This document shows, piece by piece, positions 25,111 to 33,606 of a DNA stretch of 64,000 nt. Positions within the stretch are counted from its first letter, which is position 1. Every line of letters starts with the position of its first letter. The DNA is from Streptomyces caelestis (GTDB lineage: Bacteria > Actinomycetota > Actinomycetes > Streptomycetales > Streptomycetaceae). The stretch covers positions 5,270,001 to 5,334,000 of the forward strand of contig NZ_JACHNE010000001.1 of the NCBI RefSeq assembly GCF_014205255.1, read 5' to 3'. The notes under the pieces were generated by a model, which was not told the origin of the DNA, made no database searches, and worked only from the letters and a program-made list of their open reading frames with translations. Both the position numbers and the translations under genes were made by a program.

Positions 25111-25772
25111 TGCGTATCGTCCTCGTCGGGCCGCCGGGTGCCGGTAAGGGAACGCAGGCCGCGTTCCTGGCCCAGAACCTGTCGATCCCGCACATCTCCA
25201 CGGGCGACCTGTTCCGGGCCAACATCAGCCGGCAGACGGAACTCGGCAAACTGGCGAAGTCCTACATCGACGCGGGCAATCTCGTGCCCGACGAGGTCAC
25301 CATCGCGATGGCGAAGGACCGGATGGAGCAGCCGGACGCCGAGAACGGCTTCCTGCTGGACGGCTTCCCGCGCAACGTCTCGCAGGCCGAGGCGCTCGAC
25401 GAGCTGCTCGAGACCGAGAGCATGCAGCTCGACGCGGTGCTGGACCTGGAGGTCCCCGAGGACGAGGTGGTCAAGCGGATCGCCGGCCGTCGCGTCTGCC
25501 GCAACGAGTCGGCGCACGTCTTCCACGTGACGTACAAGCCGCCGGCCAAGGAGGGCGTCTGCGACGTCTGCGGCGGCGAGCTCTACCAGCGGGGCGACGA
25601 CTCCGAGGAGACCGTCCGCAAGCGGCTGGAGGTCTACCACACGCAGACCGAGCCGATCATCGACTACTACAAGGCGCAGGGCCTGGTGGTCACGATCTCG
25701 GCGCTCGGCAAGGTGGAGGACGTCACGACGCGCGCCATGGAGGCGCTCAAGCGTGGCGAGGGCGACAAGTAG
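25110..25772 (+). CDS. adk: Adenylate kinase
   Basis: A 220-residue long-form adenylate kinase with P-loop GPPGAGKGTQ at 8-17, DGFPRN, and a full LID domain. The LID keeps CDVCGGEL and one further Cys in GRRVCRN, a partial set of the zinc ligands seen in some Gram-positive enzymes. It balances AMP, ADP and ATP. A terminator follows. Confidence 0.98.
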   Translation: MRIVLVGPPGAGKGTQAAFLAQNLSIPHISTGDLFRANISRQTELGKLAKSYIDAGNLVPDEVTIAMAKDRMEQPDAENGFLLDGFPRNVSQAEALDELLETESMQLDAVLDLEVPEDEVVKRIAGRRVCRNESAHVFHVTYKPPAKEGVCDVCGGELYQRGDDSEETVRKRLEVYHTQTEPIIDYYKAQGLVVTISALGKVEDVTTRAMEALKRGEGDK

Positions 25773-25791
25773 TCGTTCGTGCACAGCCGGC

Positions 25792-25824
25792 CAGCCGCGG
25801 TTCCCCCTGGGGGAGCCGCGGCTG
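25792..25824 (+). terminator. Hairpin terminator after adk
   Basis: A 15-bp stem (25792-25806 with 25810-25824, one wobble) around CTG, 20 bases after the adk stop. Confidence 0.75.
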
Positions 25825-25905
25825 CTGTGTGGGCGGGGCCGTCGCGCGGCCCCGTATCGTTGAAGGCGTTCATGTCTCCGAAGGTCCAGAAAGGCCGTAG
25901 CCCTC

Positions 25906-26742
25906 ATGGTGCAGATCAAGACCCCTGAGCAGATCGCCAAGATGCGTGAGGCGGGGCTGGTCGTCGCAGCCATCCACGCGGCGACCCGCGAGGCCGCCGT
26001 GCCGGGAGCCACGACGAAGGATCTGGACCAGGTCGCCCGCAAGGTGCTCGCCGAGCACAACGCCAAGCCGAACTTCCTCGGCTACGGCGGCTTCCCGGCG
26101 ACGATCTGCACGTCCGTGAACGAGGTGGTCGTGCACGGCATCCCCTCCGACGACGTCGTCCTCAAGGACGGGGACGTGATCTCCATCGACTGCGGCGCGA
26201 TCATCGACGGCTGGCACGGTGACGCCGCGTACACGGCCTTCGTGGGCTCCGGCCACGCTCCGGAGCTGGTCGAGCTCTCCCGGGTGACCGAGGAGTCGAT
26301 GTGGGCCGGCATCGCGGCCATGAAGCAGGGCAACCGGCTGGTCGACGTCTCCCGGGCGATCGAGACGTACATCCGCCGCCAGCCCAAGCCCGGCGGCGGC
26401 CGCTACGGGATCATCGAGGACTACGGCGGCCACGGCATCGGCACCGAGATGCACATGGACCCGCACCTGCTGAACTACGTCGACCGCCGGCGCGGCAAGG
26501 GCCCGAAGCTGGTGCCGGGCTTCTGCCTCGCGATCGAGCCCATGGTGTCCCTCGGCACTCCGAAGACCGAGGTTCTCCAGGACGACTGGACGGTCGTCAC
26601 CACGGACGGTACGTGGTCGTCGCACTGGGAGCACTCCGTCGCGCTGACGGAGGAGGGGCCGCTGGTGCTGACGTCTCCCGACGGGGGTAAGGCGAAGCTG
26701 GCGGAGCTCGGGATCGTCGCCGCGCCGGATCCGCTGGGCTGA
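25906..26742 (+). CDS. map: Methionine aminopeptidase, type I
   Basis: A 278-residue enzyme that removes N-terminal Met from nascent proteins. The five metal ligands are present: Asp95, Asp106, His176 (GGHGIG), Glu211 (AIEP) and Glu242 (HWEHS); His77 in VVVHGIP is the usual substrate-contacting His. It lies between adk and infA as in other Streptomyces. Confidence 0.98.
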   Translation: MVQIKTPEQIAKMREAGLVVAAIHAATREAAVPGATTKDLDQVARKVLAEHNAKPNFLGYGGFPATICTSVNEVVVHGIPSDDVVLKDGDVISIDCGAIIDGWHGDAAYTAFVGSGHAPELVELSRVTEESMWAGIAAMKQGNRLVDVSRAIETYIRRQPKPGGGRYGIIEDYGGHGIGTEMHMDPHLLNYVDRRRGKGPKLVPGFCLAIEPMVSLGTPKTEVLQDDWTVVTTDGTWSSHWEHSVALTEEGPLVLTSPDGGKAKLAELGIVAAPDPLG

Positions 26743-26774
26743 GCGCCTTCCGGGGTGGGCGGTTACTGCTGATC

Positions 26775-26806
26775 GGCGGCTGCGGGTTAGTTGTGGCTTG
26801 TCGCGC
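26775..26806. repeat. Dispersed intergenic repeat, copy A (variant)
   Basis: Contains GGCGGCTGCGG then GTTGTGGCTTGTCGCGC without its usual CAGTTCCCC tail. The same core appears after rpoA, rplQ and glmM. It lies just 3' of map. Confidence 0.6.
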
Positions 26807-26838
26807 CCACGCGGCGGAGCCGCATATCGACACAGCCA

Positions 26839-26859
26839 GCGCGCCCCTGTGGGGCGCGC
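26839..26859 (+). terminator. Hairpin terminator after map
   Basis: GCGCGCCCC (26839-26847) and GGGGCGCGC (26851-26859) pair perfectly around TGT, followed by TTAAA. Confidence 0.7.
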
Positions 26860-26917
26860 TTAAAGATCTGTCCGCTGGGGCAGGCTCTCTCGATTCGTGT
26901 TTCCGAGGGCCCTGACG

Positions 26918-26923
26918 TAGACT
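26918..26923 (+). promoter_or_regulatory. -10 box of a candidate infA promoter
   Basis: TAGACT within GACGTAGACTGACTCG. TTCGTG lies 18 bases upstream as a weak -35. The transcript would begin near 26930, about 75 nt before infA. Confidence 0.5.
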
Positions 26924-27004
26924 GACTCGTCGGCTCTTGTGCATCCGCATGTCTGCATGCGCTCGCACTGAGTCGATCAAGGTAGTCGATTCGAAGGGCG
27001 AAGC

Positions 27005-27226
27005 GTGGCCAAGAAGCAAGGTGCCATCGAGATCGAGGGCACTGTCGTCGAGTCTCTTCCGAACGCCATGTTCAAGGTCGAGCTCCAGAACGGCCACCAG
27101 GTCCTGGCACACATCAGCGGCAAGATGCGTATGCACTACATCCGCATCCTCCCTGACGACCGGGTCGTGGTGGAGCTGTCTCCGTACGACCTGACGCGTG
27201 GCCGGATCGTCTACCGCTACAAGTAG
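27005..27226 (+). CDS. infA: Translation initiation factor IF-1
   Basis: A 73-residue OB-fold protein, GTG start, (M)AKKQGAIEIEGTVVESLPN to IVYRYK. It binds the ribosomal A site during initiation. It heads the alpha operon genes infA-rpmJ-rpsM-rpsK-rpoA. Confidence 0.98.
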   Translation: MAKKQGAIEIEGTVVESLPNAMFKVELQNGHQVLAHISGKMRMHYIRILPDDRVVVELSPYDLTRGRIVYRYK

Positions 27227-27282
27227 ATCTTGCCCGCGCCCCGGCTTCCGGGGTGGTGGCACTGACCCGGAGAACCTCACCC

Positions 27283-27396
27283 ATGAAGGTCAAGCCGAGC
27301 GTCAAGAAGATCTGCGACAAGTGCAGGGTGATCCGCCGTCACGGCCGGGTCATGGTCATCTGCGAGAACCCGCGCCACAAGCAGCGCCAGGGCTGA
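27283..27396 (+). CDS. rpmJ: 50S ribosomal protein L36, zinc-binding type
   Basis: A 37-residue protein starting MKVKPSVKKICDKCRVIRRH. Cys11, Cys14, Cys27 and His32 form the zinc ribbon, so this is the zinc-dependent form. It is short and easily missed; the ATG at 27283 follows CGGAG. Confidence 0.97.
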   Translation: MKVKPSVKKICDKCRVIRRHGRVMVICENPRHKQRQG

Positions 27397-27579
27397 CGCA
27401 CGACCGCACCTCTGCATCCGCAGAATTTCGCGCGACGCAAGCTGAATATGTTCATACGCAGGACCCAGACCTCCGGGTCTGACACCCCCGGTCGGAGGCC
27501 GGGGACCCAGTCCGTACCTCATACGGCGGCTGGGAGCCGGTTCTGTGGAAGACCTCCGTCAAGTAACTGGAGCCATTGA

Positions 27580-27960
27580 ATGGCACGCGTTTCCGGTGTT
27601 GACATCCCGCGCGAAAAGCGCGTGGAGATCGCCCTCACCTATGTGTTCGGCATCGGCCGGACCCTCTCGCAGCAGACGCTGGCCGCCACCGGCGTCGACC
27701 CGAACACCCGCGTTCGCGACCTCTCCGAGGAGCAGCTCGTCGCGATCCGCGAGTACGTCGACAACAACATCAAGACCGAGGGTGACCTCCGTCGCGAGAT
27801 CCAGGCCGACATCCGCCGCAAGGTCGAGATCGGTACCTACCAGGGTCTGCGTCACCGCCGCGGTCTGCCCGTCCGCGGCCAGCGCACCAGCACGAACGCT
27901 CGTACCCGCAAGGGCCCGCGTCGCGCCATCGCCGGCAAGAAGAAGCCGGGCAAGAAGTAG
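27580..27960 (+). CDS. rpsM: 30S ribosomal protein S13
   Basis: A 126-residue S13 starting MARVSGVDIPREKRVEIALT, with a basic C-terminal tail (RAIAGKKKPGKK) that reaches the P-site tRNA. The 183-base gap before it holds small hairpins but no gene. It is followed by rpsK after 66 bases. Confidence 0.98.
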   Translation: MARVSGVDIPREKRVEIALTYVFGIGRTLSQQTLAATGVDPNTRVRDLSEEQLVAIREYVDNNIKTEGDLRREIQADIRRKVEIGTYQGLRHRRGLPVRGQRTSTNARTRKGPRRAIAGKKKPGKK

Positions 27961-28026
27961 TCCGCAGCGGACTCGCCGTCCAGCGGTCTTCGCTGTAGGA
28001 CCGACCACCTCCCGTAGGAGTTATAG

Positions 28027-28431
28027 ATGCCCCCCAAGGGTCGTCAGGGCGCTGCCAAGAAGGTACGCCGCAAGGAAAAGAAGAACGTCGCTCACGGCCA
28101 CGCGCACATCAAGAGCACGTTCAACAACACGATCGTCTCGATCACGGACCCGTCCGGCAACGTGATCTCCTGGGCCTCCGCCGGCCACGTCGGCTTCAAG
28201 GGCTCCCGGAAGTCCACGCCGTTCGCCGCGCAGATGGCCGCCGAGTCGGCTGCCCGCCGCGCCCAGGAGCACGGCATGCGCAAGGTCGACGTGTTCGTGA
28301 AGGGCCCGGGTTCCGGTCGTGAGACCGCGATCCGCTCCCTGCAGGCCACGGGCCTCGAGGTCGGCTCCATCCAGGACGTCACCCCGACCCCGCACAACGG
28401 CTGCCGTCCGCCGAAGCGCCGCCGCGTCTGA
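28027..28431 (+). CDS. rpsK: 30S ribosomal protein S11
   Basis: A 134-residue S11 with the NGCRPPKRRRV C-terminus and HGHAHIKSTFNNTIVSITD. It lines the platform near the E site. rpsD, which lies between rpsK and rpoA in E. coli, is absent, as is normal in Streptomyces. Confidence 0.98.
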   Translation: MPPKGRQGAAKKVRRKEKKNVAHGHAHIKSTFNNTIVSITDPSGNVISWASAGHVGFKGSRKSTPFAAQMAAESAARRAQEHGMRKVDVFVKGPGSGRETAIRSLQATGLEVGSIQDVTPTPHNGCRPPKRRRV

Positions 28432-28458
28432 CGCGACGCCTTCGGGTTCTCGGTTTTC

Positions 28459-28490
28459 GGGCGGTACGGCTCTTTCGGGCCGTATCGCCC
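28459..28490 (+). terminator. Hairpin between rpsK and rpoA
   Basis: A 12-bp stem (28459-28470 with 28479-28490, one wobble) and an 8-nt loop, 27 bases after the rpsK stop, no T-run. It may attenuate readthrough into rpoA. Confidence 0.55.
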
Positions 28491-28582
28491 GTACCCTTGC
28501 AGTACCCGTCCCTTTTCGTCGGGGACGGTTCAAGTCGGGCGTCATATAGCGGGCGCCCCCGACTGAAGGATCTGATCCACAC

Positions 28583-29605
28583 ATGCTGATCGCTCAGCGT
28601 CCCTCGTTGACCGAAGAGGTCGTCGACGAGTTCCGCTCCCGGTTCGTGATCGAGCCGCTGGAGCCGGGCTTCGGTTACACCCTCGGCAACTCCCTGCGCC
28701 GGACCCTCCTCTCCTCGATCCCGGGTGCGGCGGTCACGTCCATCCGCATCGACGGTGTCCTGCACGAGTTCACCACCGTGCCGGGCGTCAAGGAGGACGT
28801 CACCGACCTGATCCTCAACATCAAGCAGCTGGTCGTCTCCTCGGAGCACGACGAGCCGGTCGTGATGTACCTGCGCAAGCAGGGTCCGGGTCTGGTCACC
28901 GCCGCCGACATCGCGCCGCCGGCCGGTGTCGAGGTGCACAACCCCGACCTCGTCCTCGCCACGCTCAACGGCAAGGGCAAGCTGGAGATGGAGCTGACGG
29001 TCGAGCGTGGCCGCGGTTACGTCTCCGCCGTGCAGAACAAGCAGGTCGGCCAGGAGATCGGCCGGATCCCGGTCGACTCGATCTACTCGCCGGTGCTCAA
29101 GGTCACGTACAAGGTCGAGGCCACGCGTGTCGAGCAGCGGACCGACTTCGACAAGCTGATCGTCGACGTCGAGACCAAGCAGGCCATGCGTCCGCGTGAC
29201 GCCATGGCGTCGGCCGGTAAGACCCTGGTCGAGCTGTTCGGTCTGGCCCGTGAGCTCAACATCGACGCCGAGGGCATCGACATGGGTCCGTCCCCGACGG
29301 ACGCCGCGCTCGCCGCCGATCTGGCGCTGCCGATCGAGGAGCTGGAGCTCACCGTTCGGTCGTACAACTGCCTCAAGCGCGAGGGCATCCACAGCGTGGG
29401 TGAGCTCGTGGCTCGTTCCGAGGCCGACCTGCTCGACATTCGTAACTTCGGTGCGAAGTCGATCGACGAGGTCAAGGCGAAGCTGGCCGGGATGGGTCTC
29501 GCGCTCAAGGACAGCCCGCCCGGATTCGACCCGACCGCTGCGGCCGACGCCTTCGGTGCCGACGACGACGCGGACGCCGGGTTCGTCGAGACCGAGCAGT
29601 ACTGA
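28583..29605 (+). CDS. rpoA: RNA polymerase alpha subunit
   Basis: A 340-residue alpha subunit. The N-terminal dimerisation domain starts MLIAQRPSLTEEVVDEFRSR and the C-terminal domain (ELTVRSYNCLKREGIHSVGE) binds UP elements and activators. A short acidic tail (DDDADAGFVETEQY) is actinobacterial. A terminator and a repeat follow before rplQ. Confidence 0.99.
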   Translation: MLIAQRPSLTEEVVDEFRSRFVIEPLEPGFGYTLGNSLRRTLLSSIPGAAVTSIRIDGVLHEFTTVPGVKEDVTDLILNIKQLVVSSEHDEPVVMYLRKQGPGLVTAADIAPPAGVEVHNPDLVLATLNGKGKLEMELTVERGRGYVSAVQNKQVGQEIGRIPVDSIYSPVLKVTYKVEATRVEQRTDFDKLIVDVETKQAMRPRDAMASAGKTLVELFGLARELNIDAEGIDMGPSPTDAALAADLALPIEELELTVRSYNCLKREGIHSVGELVARSEADLLDIRNFGAKSIDEVKAKLAGMGLALKDSPPGFDPTAAADAFGADDDADAGFVETEQY

Positions 29606-29642
29606 GCGCTCCGCGGGGAGGCCGTACTGCGTCTGCGGGCCG

Positions 29643-29674
29643 GTTGTGGCTGGTCGCGCAGTTCCCCGCGCCCC
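29643..29674. repeat. Dispersed intergenic repeat, copy B
   Basis: GGTTGTGGCTGGTCGCGCAG followed by TTCCCCGCGCCC, between rpoA and rplQ. It matches copies C and D over about 30 bases. Confidence 0.7.
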
Positions 29675-29676
29675 CT

Positions 29677-29702
29677 CCCGCTGCCCCTTCGGGGGCAGCG
29701 GG
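29677..29702 (+). terminator. Terminator between rpoA and rplQ
   Basis: A perfect 11-bp stem (29677-29687 with 29692-29702) closed by TTCG. It would separate rplQ from rpoA, which are usually co-transcribed. Confidence 0.75.
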
Positions 29703-29781
29703 ATCTCCGACGGGCAACCGCTCGCTCGGATACTGACCCCGGTACCTGATACGGCCGGGGCAGACACCTAGGAGAAACACC

Positions 29782-30267
29782 ATGCCGAAGCCCACCAAGG
29801 GTGCCCGTATGGGCGGCAGCGCCGCGCACGAGAAGCTGATGCTCGCGAACCTCGCGAAGTCGCTGTTCGAGCACGGTCGTATCACCACCACCGAGGCGAA
29901 GGCGCGCAAGCTGCGTCCGTACGCCGAGCGTCTGGTCACCAAGGCGAAGAAGGGCGACCTTCACAACCGCCGTCAGGTGCTCCAGGTCATCACGGACAAG
30001 GGCATCGTGCACACGCTCTTCACCGAGATCGGCCCGCGCTACGAGAACCGTCCGGGTGGCTACACGCGTATCACCAAGATCGGTAACCGCCGTGGCGACA
30101 ACGCGCCCATGGCTGTCATCGAGCTGGTCGAGGGTCTGACGGTGGCGCAGGAGGCGACCGGCGAGGCCGAGGCCGCGACGAAGCGTGCCGCCAAGGACGC
30201 CGAGACCGCCGAGGCTCAGGTCGACACGACCAAGGCTGAGGACGCCGAGGAGTCCAAGGACGCCTAA
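29782..30267 (+). CDS. rplQ: 50S ribosomal protein L17
   Basis: A 161-residue L17. The conserved core (MPKPTKGARMGGSAAHEKLM to about residue 120) is followed by an acidic, Ala-rich tail of 40 residues typical of actinobacteria. It is at the tunnel exit side of 50S. A classical terminator with T-run follows. Confidence 0.98.
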   Translation: MPKPTKGARMGGSAAHEKLMLANLAKSLFEHGRITTTEAKARKLRPYAERLVTKAKKGDLHNRRQVLQVITDKGIVHTLFTEIGPRYENRPGGYTRITKIGNRRGDNAPMAVIELVEGLTVAQEATGEAEAATKRAAKDAETAEAQVDTTKAEDAEESKDA

Positions 30268-30290
30268 GCGTCTGCCGGGGACTGTTCGTT

Positions 30291-30340
30291 GGCGGCTGCG
30301 GATTCGTTGTGGCTTGTCGCGCAGTTCCCCGCGCCCCTTT
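30291..30340. repeat. Dispersed intergenic repeat, copy C
   Basis: GGCGGCTGCGG, then GTTGTGGCTTGTCGCGCAG and TTCCCCGCGCCCCTT. The longest of the four copies in this window; it is 23 bases after the rplQ stop. Confidence 0.7.
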
Positions 30341-30350
30341 GAGGGCGTTG

Positions 30351-30387
30351 GCGGGTCCGTTCCTTTTTGGGAACGGGCCCGCTTTTT
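30351..30387 (+). terminator. Intrinsic terminator after rplQ
   Basis: A 13-bp stem (30351-30363 with 30370-30382, one wobble) followed by TTTTT. Confidence 0.92.
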
Positions 30388-30407
30388 GTTGCTGAGAGGA
30401 TCTGTAC

Positions 30408-31262
30408 GTGAGTGATGAAGCAGCAGCCGGTTACGTTCGTGTGCGTCTCGACCTGTCGTACGACGGGAGCGAGTTCTCCGGGTGGGCCAAGCAGGCCGGG
30501 GGGCGGCGGACCGTGCAGGGGGAGATCGAGGACGCTCTGCGGACCGTGACGCGGTCGGGTCAGACGTACGAGCTGACGGTGGCGGGGCGAACCGATGCCG
30601 GGGTGCATGCCCGGGGGCAGGTGGCGCATGTCGATCTGCCGCGTGAGGTCTGGGCCGAGCACCACCAGAAGCTGCTGAAGCGGCTCGCCGGGCGGCTGCC
30701 CAGGGACGTCCGGGTCTGGGCCCTCAGGGAGGCGCCCAGCGGCTTCAACGCGCGGTTCTCGGCGATCTGGCGGCGGTACGCGTACCGGGTCACCGACAAT
30801 CCCGGGGGCGTCGATCCGCTGCTGCGCAACCACGTGCTGTGGCACGACTGGCCCCTGGACGTCGATGCCATGAACGAGGCCGCGCGGCGGCTGCTCGGAG
30901 AGCACGACTTCGCCGCCTACTGCAAGAAGCGGGAGGGCGCGACGACGATCCGTACGCTCCAGGAGCTCAGTCTCGCCAAGGGCGACGACGGGATCATCAC
31001 CGCGACCGTGCGGGCCGACGCCTTCTGCCACAACATGGTGCGTTCGCTGATCGGGGCGCTGCTGTTCGTGGGCGACGGGCACCGGCCGCCGGACTGGCCC
31101 GCGAAGGTGCTGGCGGCCGGCGTACGGGACTCGGCCGTGCACGTCGTACGGCCGCACGGGCTGACGCTGGAGGAGGTCGGCTACCCGGCCGACGAACTGC
31201 TCGCCGCGCGCAGCAAGGAGGCGCGGAACAAGCGGTCGTTGCCGTCGGCGGGGTGCTGCTGA
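30408..31262 (+). CDS. truA: tRNA pseudouridine38-40 synthase
   Basis: A 284-residue TruA, GTG start after GAGAGGA. Asp63 in GRTDAGVHA is the catalytic residue, and RYAYRVTDNPGGVDPL and FCHNMVRS are family motifs. It modifies U38-U40 of the tRNA anticodon arm. It follows the rplQ terminator and is convergent with the lipoprotein gene of the polymer locus. Confidence 0.98.
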   Translation: MSDEAAAGYVRVRLDLSYDGSEFSGWAKQAGGRRTVQGEIEDALRTVTRSGQTYELTVAGRTDAGVHARGQVAHVDLPREVWAEHHQKLLKRLAGRLPRDVRVWALREAPSGFNARFSAIWRRYAYRVTDNPGGVDPLLRNHVLWHDWPLDVDAMNEAARRLLGEHDFAAYCKKREGATTIRTLQELSLAKGDDGIITATVRADAFCHNMVRSLIGALLFVGDGHRPPDWPAKVLAAGVRDSAVHVVRPHGLTLEEVGYPADELLAARSKEARNKRSLPSAGCC

Positions 31263-31279
31263 CCGGGTTTCGCCGTTCC

Positions 31280-32248
31280 TCACCGGCGGGCTGAGTTCCA
31301 GGTGGTGACCAGGCCCGAGAGGGCCGTGGCGGCGGCGTCGGCGTCGCTGCCGTCGCCACGCGCCCTGGGGGAGAGCTCCACGTGGAGGAACTTGGCGTGG
31401 CGGCGCTCCGCGGCCCTGCCCTGGACGTTCGTGGTGCCCTCCAAGGGGCAGCGGGCCGACCAGCTCCGACAGACCCGCAACCCGTCGGCCTGCATGGCGT
31501 CGGCCAGGGCGGCGGCTTCGGTGAGAGTGCTCCGCGCTGCTCCGGTGGAGAGGACGGCCTCGTAGGGGCGGTGGGAGTCCTTGGCGAAGCCGTGCAGTTG
31601 CACGCCCGGGACGTCGCGTTTCTGGAGCTCCACGACGATGGCGTGGAAGACGCTGTCCTCCCGGTGGGCGACATCGGCGGCGTCGCCCCGGCCCGCGTCG
31701 CGGTGCGCGCCGGCCAGGACCAGCGAGCCGCCGGGGTTCTGCTCCAGGAGCCGCACGCCGAGGCGTTCGGTGTCCCGGTCGGAGACCGGGTGCGGTACCT
31801 GGGCGTTCCAGCGGACGTCGGAGTCGGCGGTCAGGTAGAGGCGCCCCCAGCGTTCGGCCCGGCCGGGGTGGGCGGCGGCGATCTCGTCGTACCTGCGGCC
31901 GGAGTCGGTGTCGGTGAGGCGGGTGAGCTTGAGGCCGAGGGGGGCGAGCAGTCGTCCGGCCTTCGTGGCGTCGCCGTCCAGGAGGTGGCCGACGCTCTCG
32001 GCGACGCGCTCGCGCTGGGTGTCGTCCGGTGGGGAGTAGCCGGCGTCGGGATCCAGGTCCGCCGTGTACGTGAGGATCCTGCTGCGGAGGTCCACGAGCT
32101 CCCGGGCGCCTGGAGTTGAGTCGTCCGTTGACCGGTCTGGTGCCGATTGGCAGCCGAACAAGGCCAGGACGAGTCCGATTTGGACCATAATGCGAGTCAA
32201 ATGTGACTGTCTTGTGACGGTAACGTCTGTGGTGCTTGTGTGCTTCAT
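31280..32248 (-). CDS. Lipoprotein with conserved His motifs, divergent from capA
   Basis: Up to 322 residues. A hydrophobic stretch ends in the lipobox-like LALFGC, giving a membrane-anchored lipoprotein. The mature part has HPVSDRDTERLGVRLLEQ, LAGAHRDAG, DVAHREDSVFHAI and QLHGF; several conserved-looking His and Asp residues suggest a metal-dependent hydrolase. Next to capA, a polymer-trimming role like that of PGA depolymerases is plausible but unproved. The start is unsure: ATG 32248 leaves only 14 bases to capA, while TTG 32200 or ATG 32188 would give a shorter signal. None has a good ribosome binding site. Confidence 0.6.
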   Translation of the reverse strand: MKHTSTTDVTVTRQSHLTRIMVQIGLVLALFGCQSAPDRSTDDSTPGARELVDLRSRILTYTADLDPDAGYSPPDDTQRERVAESVGHLLDGDATKAGRLLAPLGLKLTRLTDTDSGRRYDEIAAAHPGRAERWGRLYLTADSDVRWNAQVPHPVSDRDTERLGVRLLEQNPGGSLVLAGAHRDAGRGDAADVAHREDSVFHAIVVELQKRDVPGVQLHGFAKDSHRPYEAVLSTGAARSTLTEAAALADAMQADGLRVCRSWSARCPLEGTTNVQGRAAERRHAKFLHVELSPRARGDGSDADAAATALSGLVTTWNSARR

Positions 32249-32253
32249 GTGAA

Positions 32254-32259
32254 TATGAT
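32254..32259 (+). promoter_or_regulatory. Candidate -10 box before capA
   Basis: TATGAT in GAATATGATGCGG, close to the capA start. It is the most AT-rich spot of the divergent gap. The -35 is unclear and transcripts of both directions would overlap. Confidence 0.35.
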
Positions 32260-32262
32260 GCG

Positions 32263-33468
32263 GTGACACTTCGTAATCCTCTCCGGATCGTTCGGGCGGC
32301 AACCGCTTTCGCGGCCACCATCGCCGTGACGACCGCGTGCACCTCCGCGGCCTCCGCACCGCAGGTGAAGCCGGGCGGGCGCTCGTTCACCGTCGCCGCC
32401 GCCGGTGACGTGCTGATCCATCCCGAGCTGGTCGATCAGGCCGCCAAGGATGCCAAGAAGACCGGCGAGGGAGAGGCCGGGCTGGACTTCGGACCGCTGC
32501 TCGCCGGGATCAAGCCGGTCATCAGCAAGGCCGATCTGGCCATCTGTCACATGGAGACGCCCGTCGGAAAGCCGCGGGGGCCCTTCGAGGGGTATCCGGA
32601 GTTCCTCGTGCCGCCGCAGATCCTGACGACGCTCAAGGACGTGGGCTACGACACCTGCTCGACGGCCTCCAATCACACCTACGACCACGGCCTGGGGGCT
32701 GTGCGGCGCACCTTGAACGCCATGGACAAGGCCGGCCTCGGGCACACCGGCTCCGCTCGCACGCCCGAGGAGGCGGAGCGGATCAGCATCCGTGACGTCA
32801 ACGGCGTCAAGGTCGCCCACCTCTCGTTCTCCTGGATGTCGTTCCGCCACCCGACGCCGGAGAAGGAGAAGTGGGCGTTCAACCAGCTCGACGCGGACGC
32901 GATCAAGGACGCCGAGGCCCGGGCCCGCGAGAAGGGCGCCGAGGTGGTCATCCTCTCGGTCCACTGGGGGGCCGAGCACTACAACGAACCGAGCCTTCCC
33001 CAGCTGCGATTGGCGGAGCGGCTCACCGAGGAGACCGGGATCGACCTGGTGATCGGGCACCACTCCCACGCGGTGCAGCCGATCCAGAAGGTGAACGGCA
33101 CCTGGGTCGCCTACAGCCTGGGCAACCAGGTCGCCCGTCACTCCTCACCCACCGGGGTCACCGAGGAGGGCGCGATCGGTTGGTTCGAGTTCCGCGAGAC
33201 GACCGACGGCTGGGACGTCTCGGCCCGCTACGCCACGACGCTCGTGGACATCCCGCCCGAGGTGGAGGCCGGTGAGAAGCCGCCCGCCGACGCGGTCGAG
33301 GACCACCGGGTGGTGGACGTGCGGCGGAGGCTCGACGCGCCGGGCGACCTCTCCGAGGAGCGGCTCGCCCGCTACCGGCTGGCGGCCGACCGTACGCGTG
33401 GCTTCCTGTACAACCGCGGGGCACCGGGCGGCGACGGCCTGAAGGAGCTCACGCTGGAGCGTGACTAG
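32263..33468 (+). CDS. capA: CapA/PgsA-family PGA biosynthesis lipoprotein
   Basis: A 401-residue protein from GTG 32263. A signal peptide ends at a lipobox-like TTAC (Cys26). The CapA metallophosphatase-like fold follows: AAAGDVLIHPE near 46-55, SNHTYDHGL (Asn137, His138), VHWGAEHYNEP and IGHHSHAVQP. CapA/PgsA is the membrane-associated partner of the PGA synthase in Bacillus, needed for polymerisation or export. It is the first gene of the rightward set capA - sensor/HAMP - capB - capC - NlpC/P60. Confidence 0.9.
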   Translation: MTLRNPLRIVRAATAFAATIAVTTACTSAASAPQVKPGGRSFTVAAAGDVLIHPELVDQAAKDAKKTGEGEAGLDFGPLLAGIKPVISKADLAICHMETPVGKPRGPFEGYPEFLVPPQILTTLKDVGYDTCSTASNHTYDHGLGAVRRTLNAMDKAGLGHTGSARTPEEAERISIRDVNGVKVAHLSFSWMSFRHPTPEKEKWAFNQLDADAIKDAEARAREKGAEVVILSVHWGAEHYNEPSLPQLRLAERLTEETGIDLVIGHHSHAVQPIQKVNGTWVAYSLGNQVARHSSPTGVTEEGAIGWFEFRETTDGWDVSARYATTLVDIPPEVEAGEKPPADAVEDHRVVDVRRRLDAPGDLSEERLARYRLAADRTRGFLYNRGAPGGDGLKELTLERD

Positions 33469-33606
33469 CGCCACAGCGCATACGGGGCGACCGGCACAAC
33501 TTCGGCGCTCCTCAACAGTCTTGTAAACGGTGGTTCGCCACGCCTGCCGCGGGAGCGGCGCTCCGTGCGGCCGCCTTGCATCCAGAGAGGCCGGAGGAGA
33601 CCACCG

